A DNA stretch of 64,000 bases from Meconema thalassinum (lineage: Eukaryota > Arthropoda > Insecta > Orthoptera > Tettigoniidae), in NCBI GenBank assembly GCA_946902985.2, contig OX336389.2, positions 982,636,482 through 982,700,481 on the forward strand, read 5' to 3'. Shown piece after piece: positions 41,914-53,165 of this stretch. A program made the position numbers and the translations under genes. The notes beneath the pieces are model-generated. The model was not told the DNA's origin. It saw only the letters and a program-made list of their open reading frames with translations, and did no database searches. How positions within the stretch are numbered: the stretch's first letter is position 1; each line of letters starts with the position of its first letter.

Positions 41914-43281
41914 TTGAAGGGGGAGGGGGGTCTAAGATTGCTCTTGGTAAACTGTCAAAGTGTAGTAAACAAGCAAATAAAACTGAGTAAAGCAATGGAA
42001 GCATATGAAATTGATGTGGCGATAGGAATGGAATCATGGCTGAGAGAAGGAGTAGGAAATAGAGAAGTATTCCCAGAAGGGTATGTAGTCTATCGTAGAG
42101 ACCGAGGACATAAGAAGGGAGGGGGGGGGGGGTTTATTCTGGTGAAGGAAACTTACTGCTCTCATGAATGGTTTACCGACGAAAAGGACGAAATATTAGG
42201 GATAAAATTAGTTCGTGATAATATGAAGGAGGTGGGAATTATAGGAATATATAGGCCTGGGAGAGAGAAAAGAGGCATAGAAATATTTGAGAAAGTAATA
42301 GATTACACTCATAAAAACAATAATGACATGGTAATAATTGGGGGGGATTTAAACTTGCCAGAAGTTGATTGGAATGGAGTTGCAACAGAAGCCCATGAAC
42401 AGAAACTTGCAAATAAATTAGTTTGGGAGGGAGGATTTACACTAGTAGTGCAAGCACCAACTAGGCTCTGCAACTTGCTGGATGTATTCCTGATAAAACC
42501 AGGGGAACTTGTTAAAAAAAACCACGTAATTGAAGGAATAGGTGACCATAAGGCTGCAATAATGGACGTTGGTCTGGTACCAAAAAGGCTTAATAGTAGG
42601 GTCACACAGGACAAGAAATTATATAGAAAAACTAAATTCGATGAATTTGGAGCTTACCTGAAATCAAAATTTAATTCTTGGATAAGTGAAGGGAGTAATG
42701 TGGATACACTCTGGGCAAATTTTAAGGAAATCATTTGGGAGGGTGAGAAGAGATTTGTACCTGTTAAGAAGGAAAAAACAACCTCAGACCCTGTTTACTA
42801 TACAAAGGACACACGGAAATTAGAAAGGAAATGTAGAATGGTAAACAGACAAATCAAAGAGGGCAGGGGAAACAGAGAAACCAGAAAGCAGCTAATAAAG
42901 GAGCTCAATAGGTTGAAAAAGGAAGCAAAGGAAAATAACATGAATGGCATACTTCATGAGGGTAAAGACCACATAGGGAAATGGAAAAAGCTGTATTCAT
43001 ATATTAAAAATCAAAAGGGAAACGGAATCCACATTCCCACAATGGAGGGAGAAGGGGGTGAGCATAAATTTGCAGATAATGAGAAAGCAAACCTATTTAG
43101 TAGGGAATTCATAGATTCAGTGGAAGATTGTCGGAGTTGGAAACCGTTAATGAGGCTGGAGAGGGTGAAACACATAAGGACACAAGTAGCTTCACCTTTA
43201 CAAATGGGGATATTTTTAGAGAAACCAAACTGCTTCAGCAAGGAAAAGCAGCAGGGTGTGATCAAATTACTGGGGAATTAA
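41914..43281 (+). CDS. CR1/L2 ORF2, endonuclease part
   Basis: 455 codons are open without a clear ATG at the start. Motifs are LLLVNCQSVVNKQIKL, VAIGMESWLREG (Glu), GIIGIYRPGR, MVIIGGDLNLPEVDWN, LLDVFLIKPG and IGDHKAAIMDV (Asp-His). A low-complexity Gly run (KKGGGGGFIL) comes from 12 G at 42121-42132. The frame is lost near 43150-43280, where RT begins. Confidence 0.83.
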   Translation: MKGEGGLRLLLVNCQSVVNKQIKLSKAMEAYEIDVAIGMESWLREGVGNREVFPEGYVVYRRDRGHKKGGGGGFILVKETYCSHEWFTDEKDEILGIKLVRDNMKEVGIIGIYRPGREKRGIEIFEKVIDYTHKNNNDMVIIGGDLNLPEVDWNGVATEAHEQKLANKLVWEGGFTLVVQAPTRLCNLLDVFLIKPGELVKKNHVIEGIGDHKAAIMDVGLVPKRLNSRVTQDKKLYRKTKFDEFGAYLKSKFNSWISEGSNVDTLWANFKEIIWEGEKRFVPVKKEKTTSDPVYYTKDTRKLERKCRMVNRQIKEGRGNRETRKQLIKELNRLKKEAKENNMNGILHEGKDHIGKWKKLYSYIKNQKGNGIHIPTMEGEGGEHKFADNEKANLFSREFIDSVEDCRSWKPLMRLERVKHIRTQVASPLQMGIFLEKPNCFSKEKQQGVIKLLGN

Positions 43282-44600
43282 TAAAGGCAATGGGGTGGTA
43301 CATAGTGCCTTATTTAAAGTTTCTTTTCGACTACGTCATGAACAATAGTAGAATACCAAAGGAATGGAAGGAATCTTTAATAATACCAATTTATAAAGGA
43401 AAGGGAGAGGCACAACTGGTGGGATTTCAGCAGGACATATCAGATCGGTTGGATCTAGGGGGACAGTTGGACTGCATAGCTATAGACCTTTCCAAAGCTT
43501 TTGACAGAGTGGAACATGTAGTATTATTAAAGAAACTGGAGAGAATGGCATTGGACTCAAGGGTTGTACGTTGGATAGGAACATTTCTAAATTCAAGGGT
43601 TCAGAGAGTCAGAGTAGGGAATTATGTATCACAGGAAGAGAAAGTTTAGAAAGGAATTCCACAGGGTAGTAAAATTGGTCCATTGATTTTCCTAATATAT
43701 GCAAATGATTTAGGGAACAATATAGCATCAAAAATAAGATTGTATGCAGACGACATTATCGTCTATAGGGAAATAAATAACATAGAGGATTGTGAAATAT
43801 TACAAAGGGACCTCGATAGTATCCAACATTGGGTTTAAGAGAACCACATGAAGGTTAACGGAGCTAAATCAACATTCACAATATTCACAAACAAGAGATT
43901 AAAAACTCTCCAATATACATTGGATGGGGTAATCGTACCAAAAGATGACAAGTGCAAATACTTAGGTGTGAGATTTGATAGTAAATTGCGCTGGAAGGGT
44001 CATGTTGGAGACATTGTTGGGAAAGCATACAGATCATTGCATGTCATTATGAGACTATTTAAAGGATGCAACAAAGAAATAAAAGAGAAAAGTTACCTAA
44101 GTTTGGTTCATCCAATATTGGAATATGCAAGCAGTGTATGGGATCCACAGCAGGAATACCTAATAAAAGAAATTGAGAGTGTTCAAAGGAAAGCAGCAAG
44201 ATTTGTGATAGGGGATTTTAGGAGAAGAAGCAGCGTATCAGATATGTTAGAGAAGCTTGGGTGGGAAACATTTAGTAAGAGAAGGGAGAAAAACAGACTT
44301 GTAGGGTTATATAGAGCGTATACAGGAGAGGATGCATGGGGGGAAATCCGTGAGAGGGTACAATTAGAAAGAAATTATATTGGCAGGGCAGACCACAAAT
44401 TCAAAATTGGACGGCACTTTAGCAGAAGCGATTGGGGTAAATTTTCATTCATTGGGAAGGGTGTGAAGGAATGGAACAGTTTACCAAGGGCGGTGTTTGA
44501 TCCCTTTCCAAAATCAGTCCAGATATTCGAGAGCAGAGTAGACAAAATCAGGGAAAAGAAACATTACACGTGCTATGTGATTCCTACAGCAGTTGTGTGA
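43128..44600 (+). pseudogene. CR1/L2 reverse transcriptase, deleted and frameshifted
   Basis: Pieces are GKAAGCDQITGELIKAMG, IPKEWKESLIIPIYKGKG, then a jump to LDCIAIDLSKAFDRVEHV. The usual middle RT block with NYRP and FR is missing. Next come KGIPQGSKIGPLIFLIYANDL and IRLYADDIIVYRE (active site, near 43745), then LKYLGVRFDSKLRWKGHV-like sequence in a 250-codon frame (43848-44600). In-frame stops lie at 43647 and 43838. Confidence 0.82.
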
Positions 44601-44652
44601 GGGGAGTTCAATCAATGTGTGAATAGTACATTAAGTTACTGTATTCTTTTAA

Positions 44653-46995
44653 CTGCTAGTTGGGAACTCCTGGTTCAAGAAAAGAGAGAGCCACACAATC
44701 ACATGGTACAGTGATGACTTGACCAGGAAGTCTGTGGTCGACTATATACTGTATGAGAAAGAACTAAATAAGAACATCACGGACATCAAGGTTATACCAT
44801 CGGAGAACCTGGATAGCGACCATCGATTGCTGGTAATGAACCTGAGAGGGAGTAAGGAGAAGAAAGGGACTGAGAACCAGGAAATACGTATAAGGATATG
44901 GAAACTGAAAGAAGGGGATAGAAGGGTCGAATACCTCAAAATGCTAAAGGAAGGAATTCCAACAGATGAAGAAAGAGGGGTGGAAGAGGAATGGGCTAGA
45001 TTTAAGAAGACACTAGTAGGTGCAGCAGAAGCAGTATGTGGGAGGACAAGTAGTAAGAAGAGGTGGAAGGAAACACCATGGTGGAATGAGAAGACAAAAG
45101 ATATAGTAAGGGAAAAGAATAGAGCCTTTAGGAGGTGGTATCAAAATAGGACGGTGGAGACAAGGGAAGAGTACCAGGAAAGATAGAAGGAGGCGAAGAG
45201 AGTAGTGGCTGAGGAGAGAAGAAAGTGGATGGAAGAGTGAACAAGGATGATGAAGGAGGATAGTGAAGGTACAAAAAAGGTCCTGTATGGGATGGTAAAA
45301 AATAAGAGGCGGAAGGATCTTACGGATTATGTTAGAATGGTGAACAAAAGGGGACAAGAGATAGAAAGTAGGGAAGAACTGAAGAAAATGTGGAAAGAAC
45401 ATTTTGAAGAACTTCTGAACCCAAATGGAAACCACGGCGAGGAGGAAGAAATCGGGGAAGAGGAAGATGAGCTGTAAACAGAAAAGGACTTAACATGGAA
45501 AGAAGTGGAAGATGCAGTGAGGAAGATGAAAGGAGGGAAGGCACCGGGTGTGGATGAGTTGAGTGTGGAGATGGTGAGAGCAGCAGGAGAGGTGGAGATA
45601 CAATGGTTGTACCGAGTGATGAAGACAGCATGGAAGGAAAGGAAGACCCCAGAGTACTGAAAAAAGGGAATAATTGTCCCGATCTTCAAGAAAGGTAGTA
45701 GAACAGAATGCAGAAACTACTGGGGAATAACACTGATGAGTCATTGTGCAAAGATCTTTGAGAAAGTTTTGGAAAGGAGGATTAGGACAGGGATAGAAGG
45801 AGGGATGAGGGAAGAGCAACATGGCTTCAGAGCAGGAAGGTCCACAGTGGATTTGATTTTTGCTGTAAGGCAGTTACAAGAACAGCACTATGAGTATGGA
45901 ACAAATCTACTAATGGCCTTCCTGGACATTGAGAAAGCATATGACAGTGTATGCAGAAACAAAGTATGGAAGTCCCTGGAGGATAGAGGAGTAGAGAATT
46001 GGACTATAAAGAGGATAAAGGAGATGTACAAGGGAAGTGTGAGCTGTGTGAAAGTGGGAGGAGAGAGATTGGACTGGTTGGAACAGAGAAAAGGCCTGAA
46101 ACAAGGAAGTGCACTGTCACCGTTACTTTTCATTGTGATGATGGATGACATAATGTCCCGAGTGGCGCAAGTAATTGGGGAAGGAAAGATGAAAGCAGTG
46201 GTGTTTGCAGATGATTTGATGATTTGGGGGAAACAAGGAGGAGGAGGTACAGGAACAGTTGGACGTGTGGGAAGGAATAATACAAGGATATGGGATGAAA
46301 TTTAGCATAAATAAGAGTGAGATGGTGATCACAACAAGGAAGAAGGAAAGAACCACAACGGGAATAACAATTGGTGGGGAACAGCTGAAGAAAGTGGAGA
46401 GTTTCAAGTATCTGGGAAGCCTGATACAAGATAATGGAAGAAACGATAGAGAAATAAATAAGCGGGGGAGACAGGCAGAAGCATTCCGGAGGAGTGTGAG
46501 AAGCATGTTACGGAGCAAGGATGTCCCTCAGAACAGCAAAAAGATCATATATCGGACGTACTATGTCCCTATCCTGACGTATGCCTCGGAGACCTGGGTT
46601 ATGAAAGGGAGAAGAGCAAAATACAGGCCAGTGAGATGAGGTTCTTGAGAAGCAGTATTGGAGCTACAAAGATGGACAGAATAAGAAATGAGAAGACCAG
46701 AGAATTAATGAAGGAGGAAGCATTACAGGATGGTATAGAGAAATCTAGACTTAGATGGTATGGACATGCAAAACGAATGGAGGAGAAGAGGATACCCAGG
46801 AGGATACACTAGACGAAGTGGGAAGGAAAGAGACCGAGAGACAGGTGGCTGAAGGGGGTGGAAGAAAGCGTGAAGAAGAGAGGAGAAGACTGGACAAGGG
46901 TGGAGGCTGAGAGATGGTGGGAAGACAGAAGACGTTGGAGAGGCTTGTGTTCCAAGCAGACCCGGCCAGTGGCTGGAAACTGTGCAAGATGATGA
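44653..46995 (+). pseudogene. RTE-B ORF remnant
   Basis: Open pieces are 44719-45186 (linker and end of endonuclease), 45736-46305 (RT with QHGFRAGRSTVDLIF, FLDIEKAYDSVC, SALSPLLFIVMMDDI and VFADDLMIWG) and 46259-46639 (thumb, YLGSLIQDNGRND). Stops include 45184-45186 and 45658-45660. Unlike the 15-kb copy it retains FADD. Confidence 0.85.
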
Positions 46996-47000
46996 TGATG
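44653..47000 (+). mobile_element. RTE-B LINE copy 2, 5'-truncated, nested
   Basis: The segment begins inside the endonuclease (LVGNSWFKKRESHTITWYSD). It matches 16090-18444 almost base for base. It is flanked by the 10-bp duplication ATTCTTTTAA at 44643-44652 and 47001-47010 and has a (GAT)n tail. Its host is the CR1/L2 3' UTR. Confidence 0.94.
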
Positions 47001-47139
47001 ATTCTTTTAATATTGTGTAATGTTTGTAAATTATGTACCTCATTTGCCACCAAGGTTGACACCTCATTGCAAATAAAGTGATTTTGATTTGATTTGAAAA
47101 AGGTTTTGCATATTGTGATTTTGTAACTTGTTTATTTTG

Positions 47140-47822
47140 CTATGTGTAAGCTATCATATTATACACAATATAGGGTACATACAAAGAAAAACAACACGCA
47201 ATCTGCTTTGCAAAAGAGACAGAAACACACAACGAATAACAAAAGTGATAATGTGGGACTGAGCACACAAACGTCCTTCTCATATTGGGACATATCAATA
47301 CCGTGTATGGCCACCACGAACTCTAATCCATGCTTGCAGATGACGAGGCATACTGAGCACCAACGAATCCAACGTGGTTTGGGGCACATTATCCCACTCT
47401 TGGACAGCAGCTTCAATCAGTTGCTCCTTGTTTGTTGGAGGATTGGGACGGTGTGAAATTGCCCTCTTGAGCTCTTTCCATGCATGATCAATACAGTTCA
47501 TGTCTGCAGAATAGGCAGGCCACTCCATTCTCTGTATGACTTGCATCTGAAGGAACTGATTGACCACCCAAGCTCAATGGGCACGAGCATTATCGTCCAC
47601 TAGTGTAAAGCCCTCACCCATTGTGGCAGCAAATCCTGCAACGACAGGTTCAAGGATGTTGTCTCTATACACCAGACCGGTTAATTTACCGTGGATAGGA
47701 ATTAGAGGCGTACGCCGACCGAACATGATTCCACCCCAAAACATGACTGAACCTCCTTGCTGTTGGTTGGCTATCCTGAAATCTCTTACCCACTCGGAGC
47801 ATTCGAGTGTGGCGACGTAATA
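47140..47822 (-). pseudogene. Tc1-like transposase fragment
   Basis: The minus strand reads GGSVMFWGGIMFGRRTPLIPIHG, then LVDDNARAH followed by a stop, and VIQRMEWPAYSADMNCIDHAWKELKRAI. These are the second Asp and the Glu/Asp region of a Tc1-like catalytic domain. NCID replaces the usual NPIE. The N-terminal half and the left inverted repeat are missing. It is a different family from the element at 23342. Confidence 0.82.
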
Positions 47823-47829
47823 GTGATAG

Positions 47830-48600
47830 CGATTGTAATAGTGATCATAACTAACACATGTAATGTTCCCAGGAGTGTTATTTACTTATAATTCATCTAT
47901 TTTATACATTGGACTCCGCCCAGTCATTGGGCAAATTTAAGTTGACCGACTGAAGAGTTACAACCTACAGGTCTTTGTGTTAAGTAGGCTAAACCCGAAT
48001 TTAACAAACATGTTCCTGTCCTAAATTGTGAACAGACTTCCCAACAAAATTTTGAACAAGATTAAAAAGCTTTGCTGAAAACTCCTCGTTTTCTTTTCCT
48101 AAAACCCTTCCCAATTTGATTGATGTTTGTCCTTCCACGGTCACTGACTGTTATTTGGTTATTGTTAACATAAACAAGGAAGGACACGTATCTTGACGCA
48201 AAATTTAACTTTTATAGATTTCTATACATCATTCCGAAAATAAGCCTAACTCAACTTAAGCGATGACTTCTCATTTAAACCATTTTCAAAACGTATTTTT
48301 TTATCTCGTGTCTACTAATCAATGAATCGATTTTCGGTTAATCGATTGTAAGAATGTTCGATTAATTTCAAATTAATCGATCGATTATTACCAGCTCTAC
48401 TATCTATGCATAGTTTTTATTTATTGCTGCTTTAAAAATAAGTTATGTGGATGGTGCACAAAATCTTACACTTTCTCATTGGTTTTTGAGTTAGTCAATC
48501 ATGTGAAAGCCGTACAGTGAGATATTTGGACTCTAGGGTGAATGTTGTAAAGGTAAAGAGAAAAAATGTTTTAATACAGTAATGGTAAAATTTTTCTTTT
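47830..48600. other. Spacer with dispersed repeats
   Basis: It includes the repeat shared with 40005-40145 (47860-47990) and an ATCGATTAATCG-rich stretch at 48310-48400 like that at 35341. No gene is seen. Confidence 0.5.
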
Positions 48601-48612
48601 TTCTTTATTGTA

Positions 48613-49165
48613 GTGTTTTATGCAAGATTGGATATGAAGATCAACAAGAGAATACAATGCAGGAGTTTAATTTGGGACAAAGACATACCCCTGAAGGCTA
48701 AAGAAGTGATGTACAAGACCAATTACTTACCAATAATGATGTGTGGAATAGAAACTTGGCCGATGACGAGGAGAGATGAAAGTAGAATACAGGCAGCCGA
48801 AATGAAATTCCTGAGGAGTATGGGACAGAAAATTAGGAGAGATAGAGTGATAAATAAAGACATTCGAAAGGAAGTGAATGTACAGAAGCTGAATGAATAG
48901 AATAGGTTGAGATGGTATGGACATGTGAAAAGGATGAATGATGAAAGAATGTCGAAACAAGTGACGGAGAGACGGGTGACCGGAAAGAGAGGATGAGGAA
49001 GACCTGGAGTATGGTGGATGGATTTGGTGAAGGACATTGTGAGAGAACGAAACCTGGAGTGGAGTACAGTGGTTGAGGAAGGATGGTGGACAGAGTAAAG
49101 TGGAGGGGTATCTTATTTGCTCCGACCCGGCTTAGTCTGGAAAACGGAAATTGATGATGATGATG
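48613..49165 (+). mobile_element. RTE-D LINE fragment (3' end)
   Basis: It encodes RRDESRIQAAEMKFLRSMG, RLRWYGHVKRMN and WWMDLVKDIVRERN with several stops, and ends in a (GAT)n tail near 49152. This is the C-terminal end of an RTE ORF of a fourth family. It lies about 90 bp before POMT2 exon B. Confidence 0.82.
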
Positions 49166-49253
49166 AAGACGAGTAGTGTTTTATAAATTTGTGGGCTTAT
49201 TCATACATTTATGTTCATTGGTAGCATGACTGCATGTTTGTTTTTATTTTCAG

Positions 49254-49365
49254 GAGTTATTTTGAATTATCTTTTGGAGAGCCTCACTAGCCTTGTGTTT
49301 GAGAGTCTAGCCAGTACCGTCTACCATTGGCTTATTGGTGTTATCTTTGCTGGACTAGTTTTCAG
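49254..49365 (+). CDS. POMT2: POMT2 internal exon (exon B)
   Basis: This 112-bp exon continues the membrane domain. With the G carried from exon A it reads G-VILNYLLESLTSLVFESL, then ASTVYHWLIGVIFAGLVF, ending with two bases (AG) of a Ser codon. The acceptor is TTTTCAG at 49247-49253 and the donor is GTATGT from 49366. The mix of an amphipathic linker and a hydrophobic helix fits the last two membrane segments of PMT proteins. Phase in is 1 and phase out is 2, matching both neighbours exactly. Confidence 0.88.
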
Positions 49366-49473
49366 GTATGTACTTTTGTTTTCTTATAGGGCAGTGCCAA
49401 TTGAATGAATGGCAATATTATCATAGTTAATTTAACTGAAGTGTTGCAGCATGAATGTTCTCCTTTGTGCCAT

Positions 49474-49538
49474 AGGGGCTGATAACCTAGATGTTAGACC
49501 CTTAAAACAACAACAATCATCATCATCATCATCATCAT
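49474..49538 (+). mobile_element. 5'-truncated SINE tail with (ATC)n
   Basis: The 65-bp insert reads AGGGGCTGATAACCTAGATG then TTAGACCCTTAAAACAAC and (ATC)n. It is flanked by the 11-bp duplication CTTTGTGCCAT at 49463-49473 and 49539-49549. The motif is a common 3' end of arthropod SINEs. Confidence 0.85.
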
Positions 49539-49672
49539 CTTTGTGCCATACTGTGTAAATGTGTTTGAGAGCTGCTTATGTTGAGAATGCTTGTTATAAA
49601 TTCCTCATAAATATTTTCCTATGTTTCCTAGTAGCCTACATTTAAGGGCTTGTTGTTGTATTGCAACATTGT

Positions 49673-50010
49673 GGTTATTTAGCCCCATGTACTTGGGTGT
49701 ATGTGGAATCAAGTCTGATAATCTTAGTAATTGTGATGGCTATACTAGTGTGCGTATTTATAATTGGAGCTGGGATTGAGTTGGAGACAGCCGTGACTTT
49801 AAGTTGAAGACCGTTCCAACATTTGCTTTGAATAGAAGGAAAACAACTGCTAGGAAGGCTGAGGTGAGGATTAATCCCACTCTTCTCAATTTTGCCCTAT
49901 GAGGCTCAGTGTATCCTGTTCCATCCTTCAGGCCAGAATTAAATTTTTTGGCAGAGGCGAGAATCAAACCTGGAACTTACGGGTGACAGCCAAGTACACC
50001 ATAAGGTGGT
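49673..50010 (-). mobile_element. tRNA-derived SINE family 2 (minus)
   Basis: It has the reverse complement of the family-2 body, with GAGGCTCAGTGTATCCTGTTCC, GAATCAAACC (box B region) and GGTGACAGCCAAG. The left end has AGCCCCATGTAC, the family 3' part. Confidence 0.8.
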
Positions 50011-50013
50011 CCT

Positions 50014-50900
50014 TTCAGTTTCTATAAAAACAGTCCTATTTGTAATTAATTAAACTTTGTCATTGTAACTGTAGGGTTAAATAAAATTCAATTGTCACAA
50101 TCTAATCTATCTGTTGGAGAAAGCGCACATGGAACCCCGAGTGAGGCTTCTAGAGAAACTTTGCCTGTGATATTCGATGGGAATCCAGATTCTTGATTAA
50201 GTTAGAACACATGTTTTTCACTTTTAATGACCAAATACAGGTTGAAGCTATCAATTATGTAAATAATAACATTTTAAGATAAAGATGTTGAGCAGAGGGA
50301 GGTTGTTTTGTCAGAAAGCAAAGACGATAATGGCAGAGCCTAATACTTGCAAATTAAACTTGCACTGTACATGTCACATTAATATGTTTAGTCCCTAAGA
50401 AAAAGGAGTAAATAAGGATAAATGTATGGAAAGTACATGAATAAAGTTCTTTTTATAGCCACTGCAATGGGTACGTAATGATGCTACTTATCTCAATGTG
50501 GAAGATTTTGTTTACTCTGCTAGGTCCATACTCCAGCGTTCAAGTTTAGAGGTGAGATGTGTGTTACAGTAACAGTGGCTATAAAACAATTACCCATTAA
50601 TGACTTCTTTGTAATGAACAGGAATAGACAGGGGTGGACATTAAACAAACCGCGAGCTCTGGAAGGAGATATACTAAAGTGAATATCTATTGGCCAGTTC
50701 TAAATTCCTAATAAACAGAAGAAGACTCTTATTTTGATACATGGCAACAAATATTAAACAAAGGTCTAGTCATTTATGTTATATCATTCACTCAACCACA
50801 GAAATAAAATACATATTGGGGCAAAGAATGCAAGATGCATTCAAGATGACACATACTGAAAAACATGTTATGAAAATATAAGAAACTGGCCCATCAGTGG
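50014..50900. other. Intronic AT-rich spacer, nothing recognised
   Basis: No ORF or repeat identified. Confidence 0.5.
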
Positions 50901-51319
50901 TATTAGCCTTTCAAGATACGAGTGCCTGTGGCAGAGGTGGAAACTATTCTTTGTTTACTTGTGTCACGATGTCAGCCTGCTTGTTTGACAGGTACAATGG
51001 TGCGGGTAGGATATGGCTCAGCTCCAGTAGCCTCACTCCTCTCCGTGGTGACAAGTGCTCCTGTTAAGCTTAGCTGTGCTGTTGCGAAACAATTAGAAAC
51101 ACACCATTCTTAATTTGCCCATTTTTTTAAATTTTTCCATTCATAATTCACAATATAACTCCTAATACAAGTAGAGTGCACAATGCTGCTTGACTTACGT
51201 GCAGACAGCACTCCGTTATCGCTGTGTCCCCCTCGTCATTCCGCAAGGCTCCAGCTGCCATCAACAACAAACGCTGGTCCGGGCAATTTCAGTGACACTT
51301 GTATCTTGAAAGGCTAATA
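50901..51319. mobile_element. MITE-like element with inverted ends
   Basis: The ends are 24-bp inverted repeats with one mismatch (50901-50924 and 51296-51319; core ATTAGCCTTTCAAGATAC). A flanking or terminal TA on each side fits a TA target. No transposase is encoded. Confidence 0.7.
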
Positions 51320-51410
51320 TCCTGTATCATACTCGAAACAGAATTTGTAAATGATTTTTGTGGCTAAATAATGAACACAATAAGAAGAAAAGAACTAATA
51401 GTTCAATATA

Positions 51411-51755
51411 CTTCAGCAATCCTTTTTTATTCACGTCTGTTGCAGTGTTTCACCTAGGTGCACCAAGTCAGGCTCTTCAGCGAGGTCTTGGCAAGCCTGG
51501 GTAACTGGAGCATGATGACCATGATGCCATCCTTTTGGGAACCCCTGTAGGGAGGAGAAAAGGTGTGGGAGCTCTAGGTTCCCACACTAAAGTAGCTCAG
51601 CAGTGTCTTATAAATATGGGAGGTAGTGCATGATGCGCTACCCCAGCGGTGGTCTGGGCAGGGTGGACCAAGAGCCCGCTGAAGAGCCTGACTTGGTGCA
51701 CCTTGGGGAAACCCCGCAACTGACACGACTAAATCCTAAAAGGATCGCTGGAGTA
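51411..51755. mobile_element. Foldback element
   Basis: A perfect 26-bp inverted repeat lies at 51457-51482 and 51677-51702 (begins GGTGCACCAAGTCAGGCTC). Weaker pairing extends outward, with GTTGCAGTGTTTCACC against its counterpart and GATCCTTTT at both ends. The middle has no ORF. Confidence 0.8.
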
Positions 51756-52835
51756 CAATTAATTTAATCTTAATAGTTGATTGGTTAATGTTTGTAGGGA
51801 ATGGAATGCAGTGACAGTTAACCTTTTCAGCAGCGAGTTTTTCAGTTTCTACTGACCACCTTGTATTGAGGTATTTTTTTGTTGTTGTTTTTTTTTTCCA
51901 TGTTTTGAAAAAGCAATATACTTTATTTTGAATATCATATTCATGATCAATAAAATGTTAAAAATATTACGGTTTTGTTAAATTTTTTGTCAATATATTT
52001 GAGATTTCCTTTACGTCAATACTCTTTGCACGACTGGATGCCATATTTCATGAGTTAGTTGTGAAGAAACATATGACTCATTATCAGGAAATGGCTCAGG
52101 AAAAAAAATGAAAGGAATATCAATATACCAACTCTGTTCCAAGGCTAGTCGCTATCTCAAGGAAAGTGGTCATGAAAACTTGAGAATAACTATAACCAAA
52201 GTCCATTCCGCCACGCACAACATGCTGGTACAGACCGCCATAAGATGTACTTCAGGTGCACCACAGATGGCATAGCAAGCTTAGATAACAGGAAGAATAG
52301 CACCTGTTCAAAGCAAAGTAATTTGGAGAGCGAAGTTCTATCATGTGGCCGATTGATGCCAGCACACTTGGGGGTAAAATCCAAGCTGAATGTCACTTTA
52401 CGTCAGTACTGCTCTGGTACAAAATTCAAAACGTACATGTACGTTCATTCTACAGTAGGGCGGGTCATCACATGATGTAAATGTATGTCCGTACTGCTCA
52501 ATGTGCTTTATATTATGCATGATGTAATAAATATCATTTCAAGGTAGACTATAGAAAACTGAAGATAGAGAACAAGGCTAACTGATAACTGATTGAACAG
52601 TGAGTTCAGCCACTAGGTTAAAATACTCATTAGCTATAGTCACAGGAGGTAGTGGTGCTCTCATATAGGAATGCTCAGTTCAGAGACAAAGCCCATAAAG
52701 GAGCACATAGAGGTGTAATAATAATGTGATTGTTTACCACCCTGTCTTTATTGTAATTTTTATGTAGGTAAAACTAGCAAATACAAGTTATAACAGATAC
52801 CTCTAAAAACTTGCTTTCATCTTAAAATTACTCGT
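51756..52835. other. Intronic AT-rich spacer, nothing recognised
   Basis: Short frames at 52190-52475 on both strands have no recognisable domain. Confidence 0.5.
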
Positions 52836-52837
52836 CC

Positions 52838-53165
52838 ACAGCCTGGTGTAGTGGCTAGCATTCTTGGCTGTCGCCCAGGAGGTGCAGATTTGATTCTTGG
52901 CTCTGCCAAAACATTTAAATTCTGGTCTAATGGCTGGAAAGGGATACACTCAGCTTCATGAAGCAAAACTGAGAAGAGGTGGGTTTGACTCCCACCGCTG
53001 CCATCCTGGAAGCGGTTTTCCTACTTGTACTCCAGGCCAATGCTGGGATAGTTCCTAACTTAAAGCCATTACTGCCTCCTTCCCAATCGTCACCTGAATT
53101 ACAAGTACACCCAATTACATGGGGCTAAATAACCATGATGTTTAAGCACCTTAAATTTGTAAACA
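52838..53165 (+). mobile_element. tRNA-derived SINE family 2
   Basis: The head CCTGGTGTAGTGGCTAGC and box-B-like GATTTGATTCTTGGC are followed by the family body and the 3' part GGGGCTAAATAACCATGATG. The RTE-A copy 2 begins directly after it. Confidence 0.85.

Larger units (their letters stand above)
40670..47096 (+). mobile_element. CR1/L2-group LINE with nested RTE-B
   Basis: The order is ORF1 with zinc and SGNH-esterase domains, then endonuclease, then RT with an internal deletion, then a 3' UTR. The 3' UTR is split at 44652/47001 by an RTE-B insertion and ends with a repeated GATTT tail near 47080-47096. The esterase-bearing ORF1 is typical of CR1/L2-group elements. Several frameshifts and stops mean it is no longer active. 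The 5' limit is approximate. Confidence 0.85.

Noticed and set aside
51700..51755. Hammerhead core near CTGACACGACTAAATCC
   Set aside because: The core strand has two extra bases and there is no GAAA after the stem.
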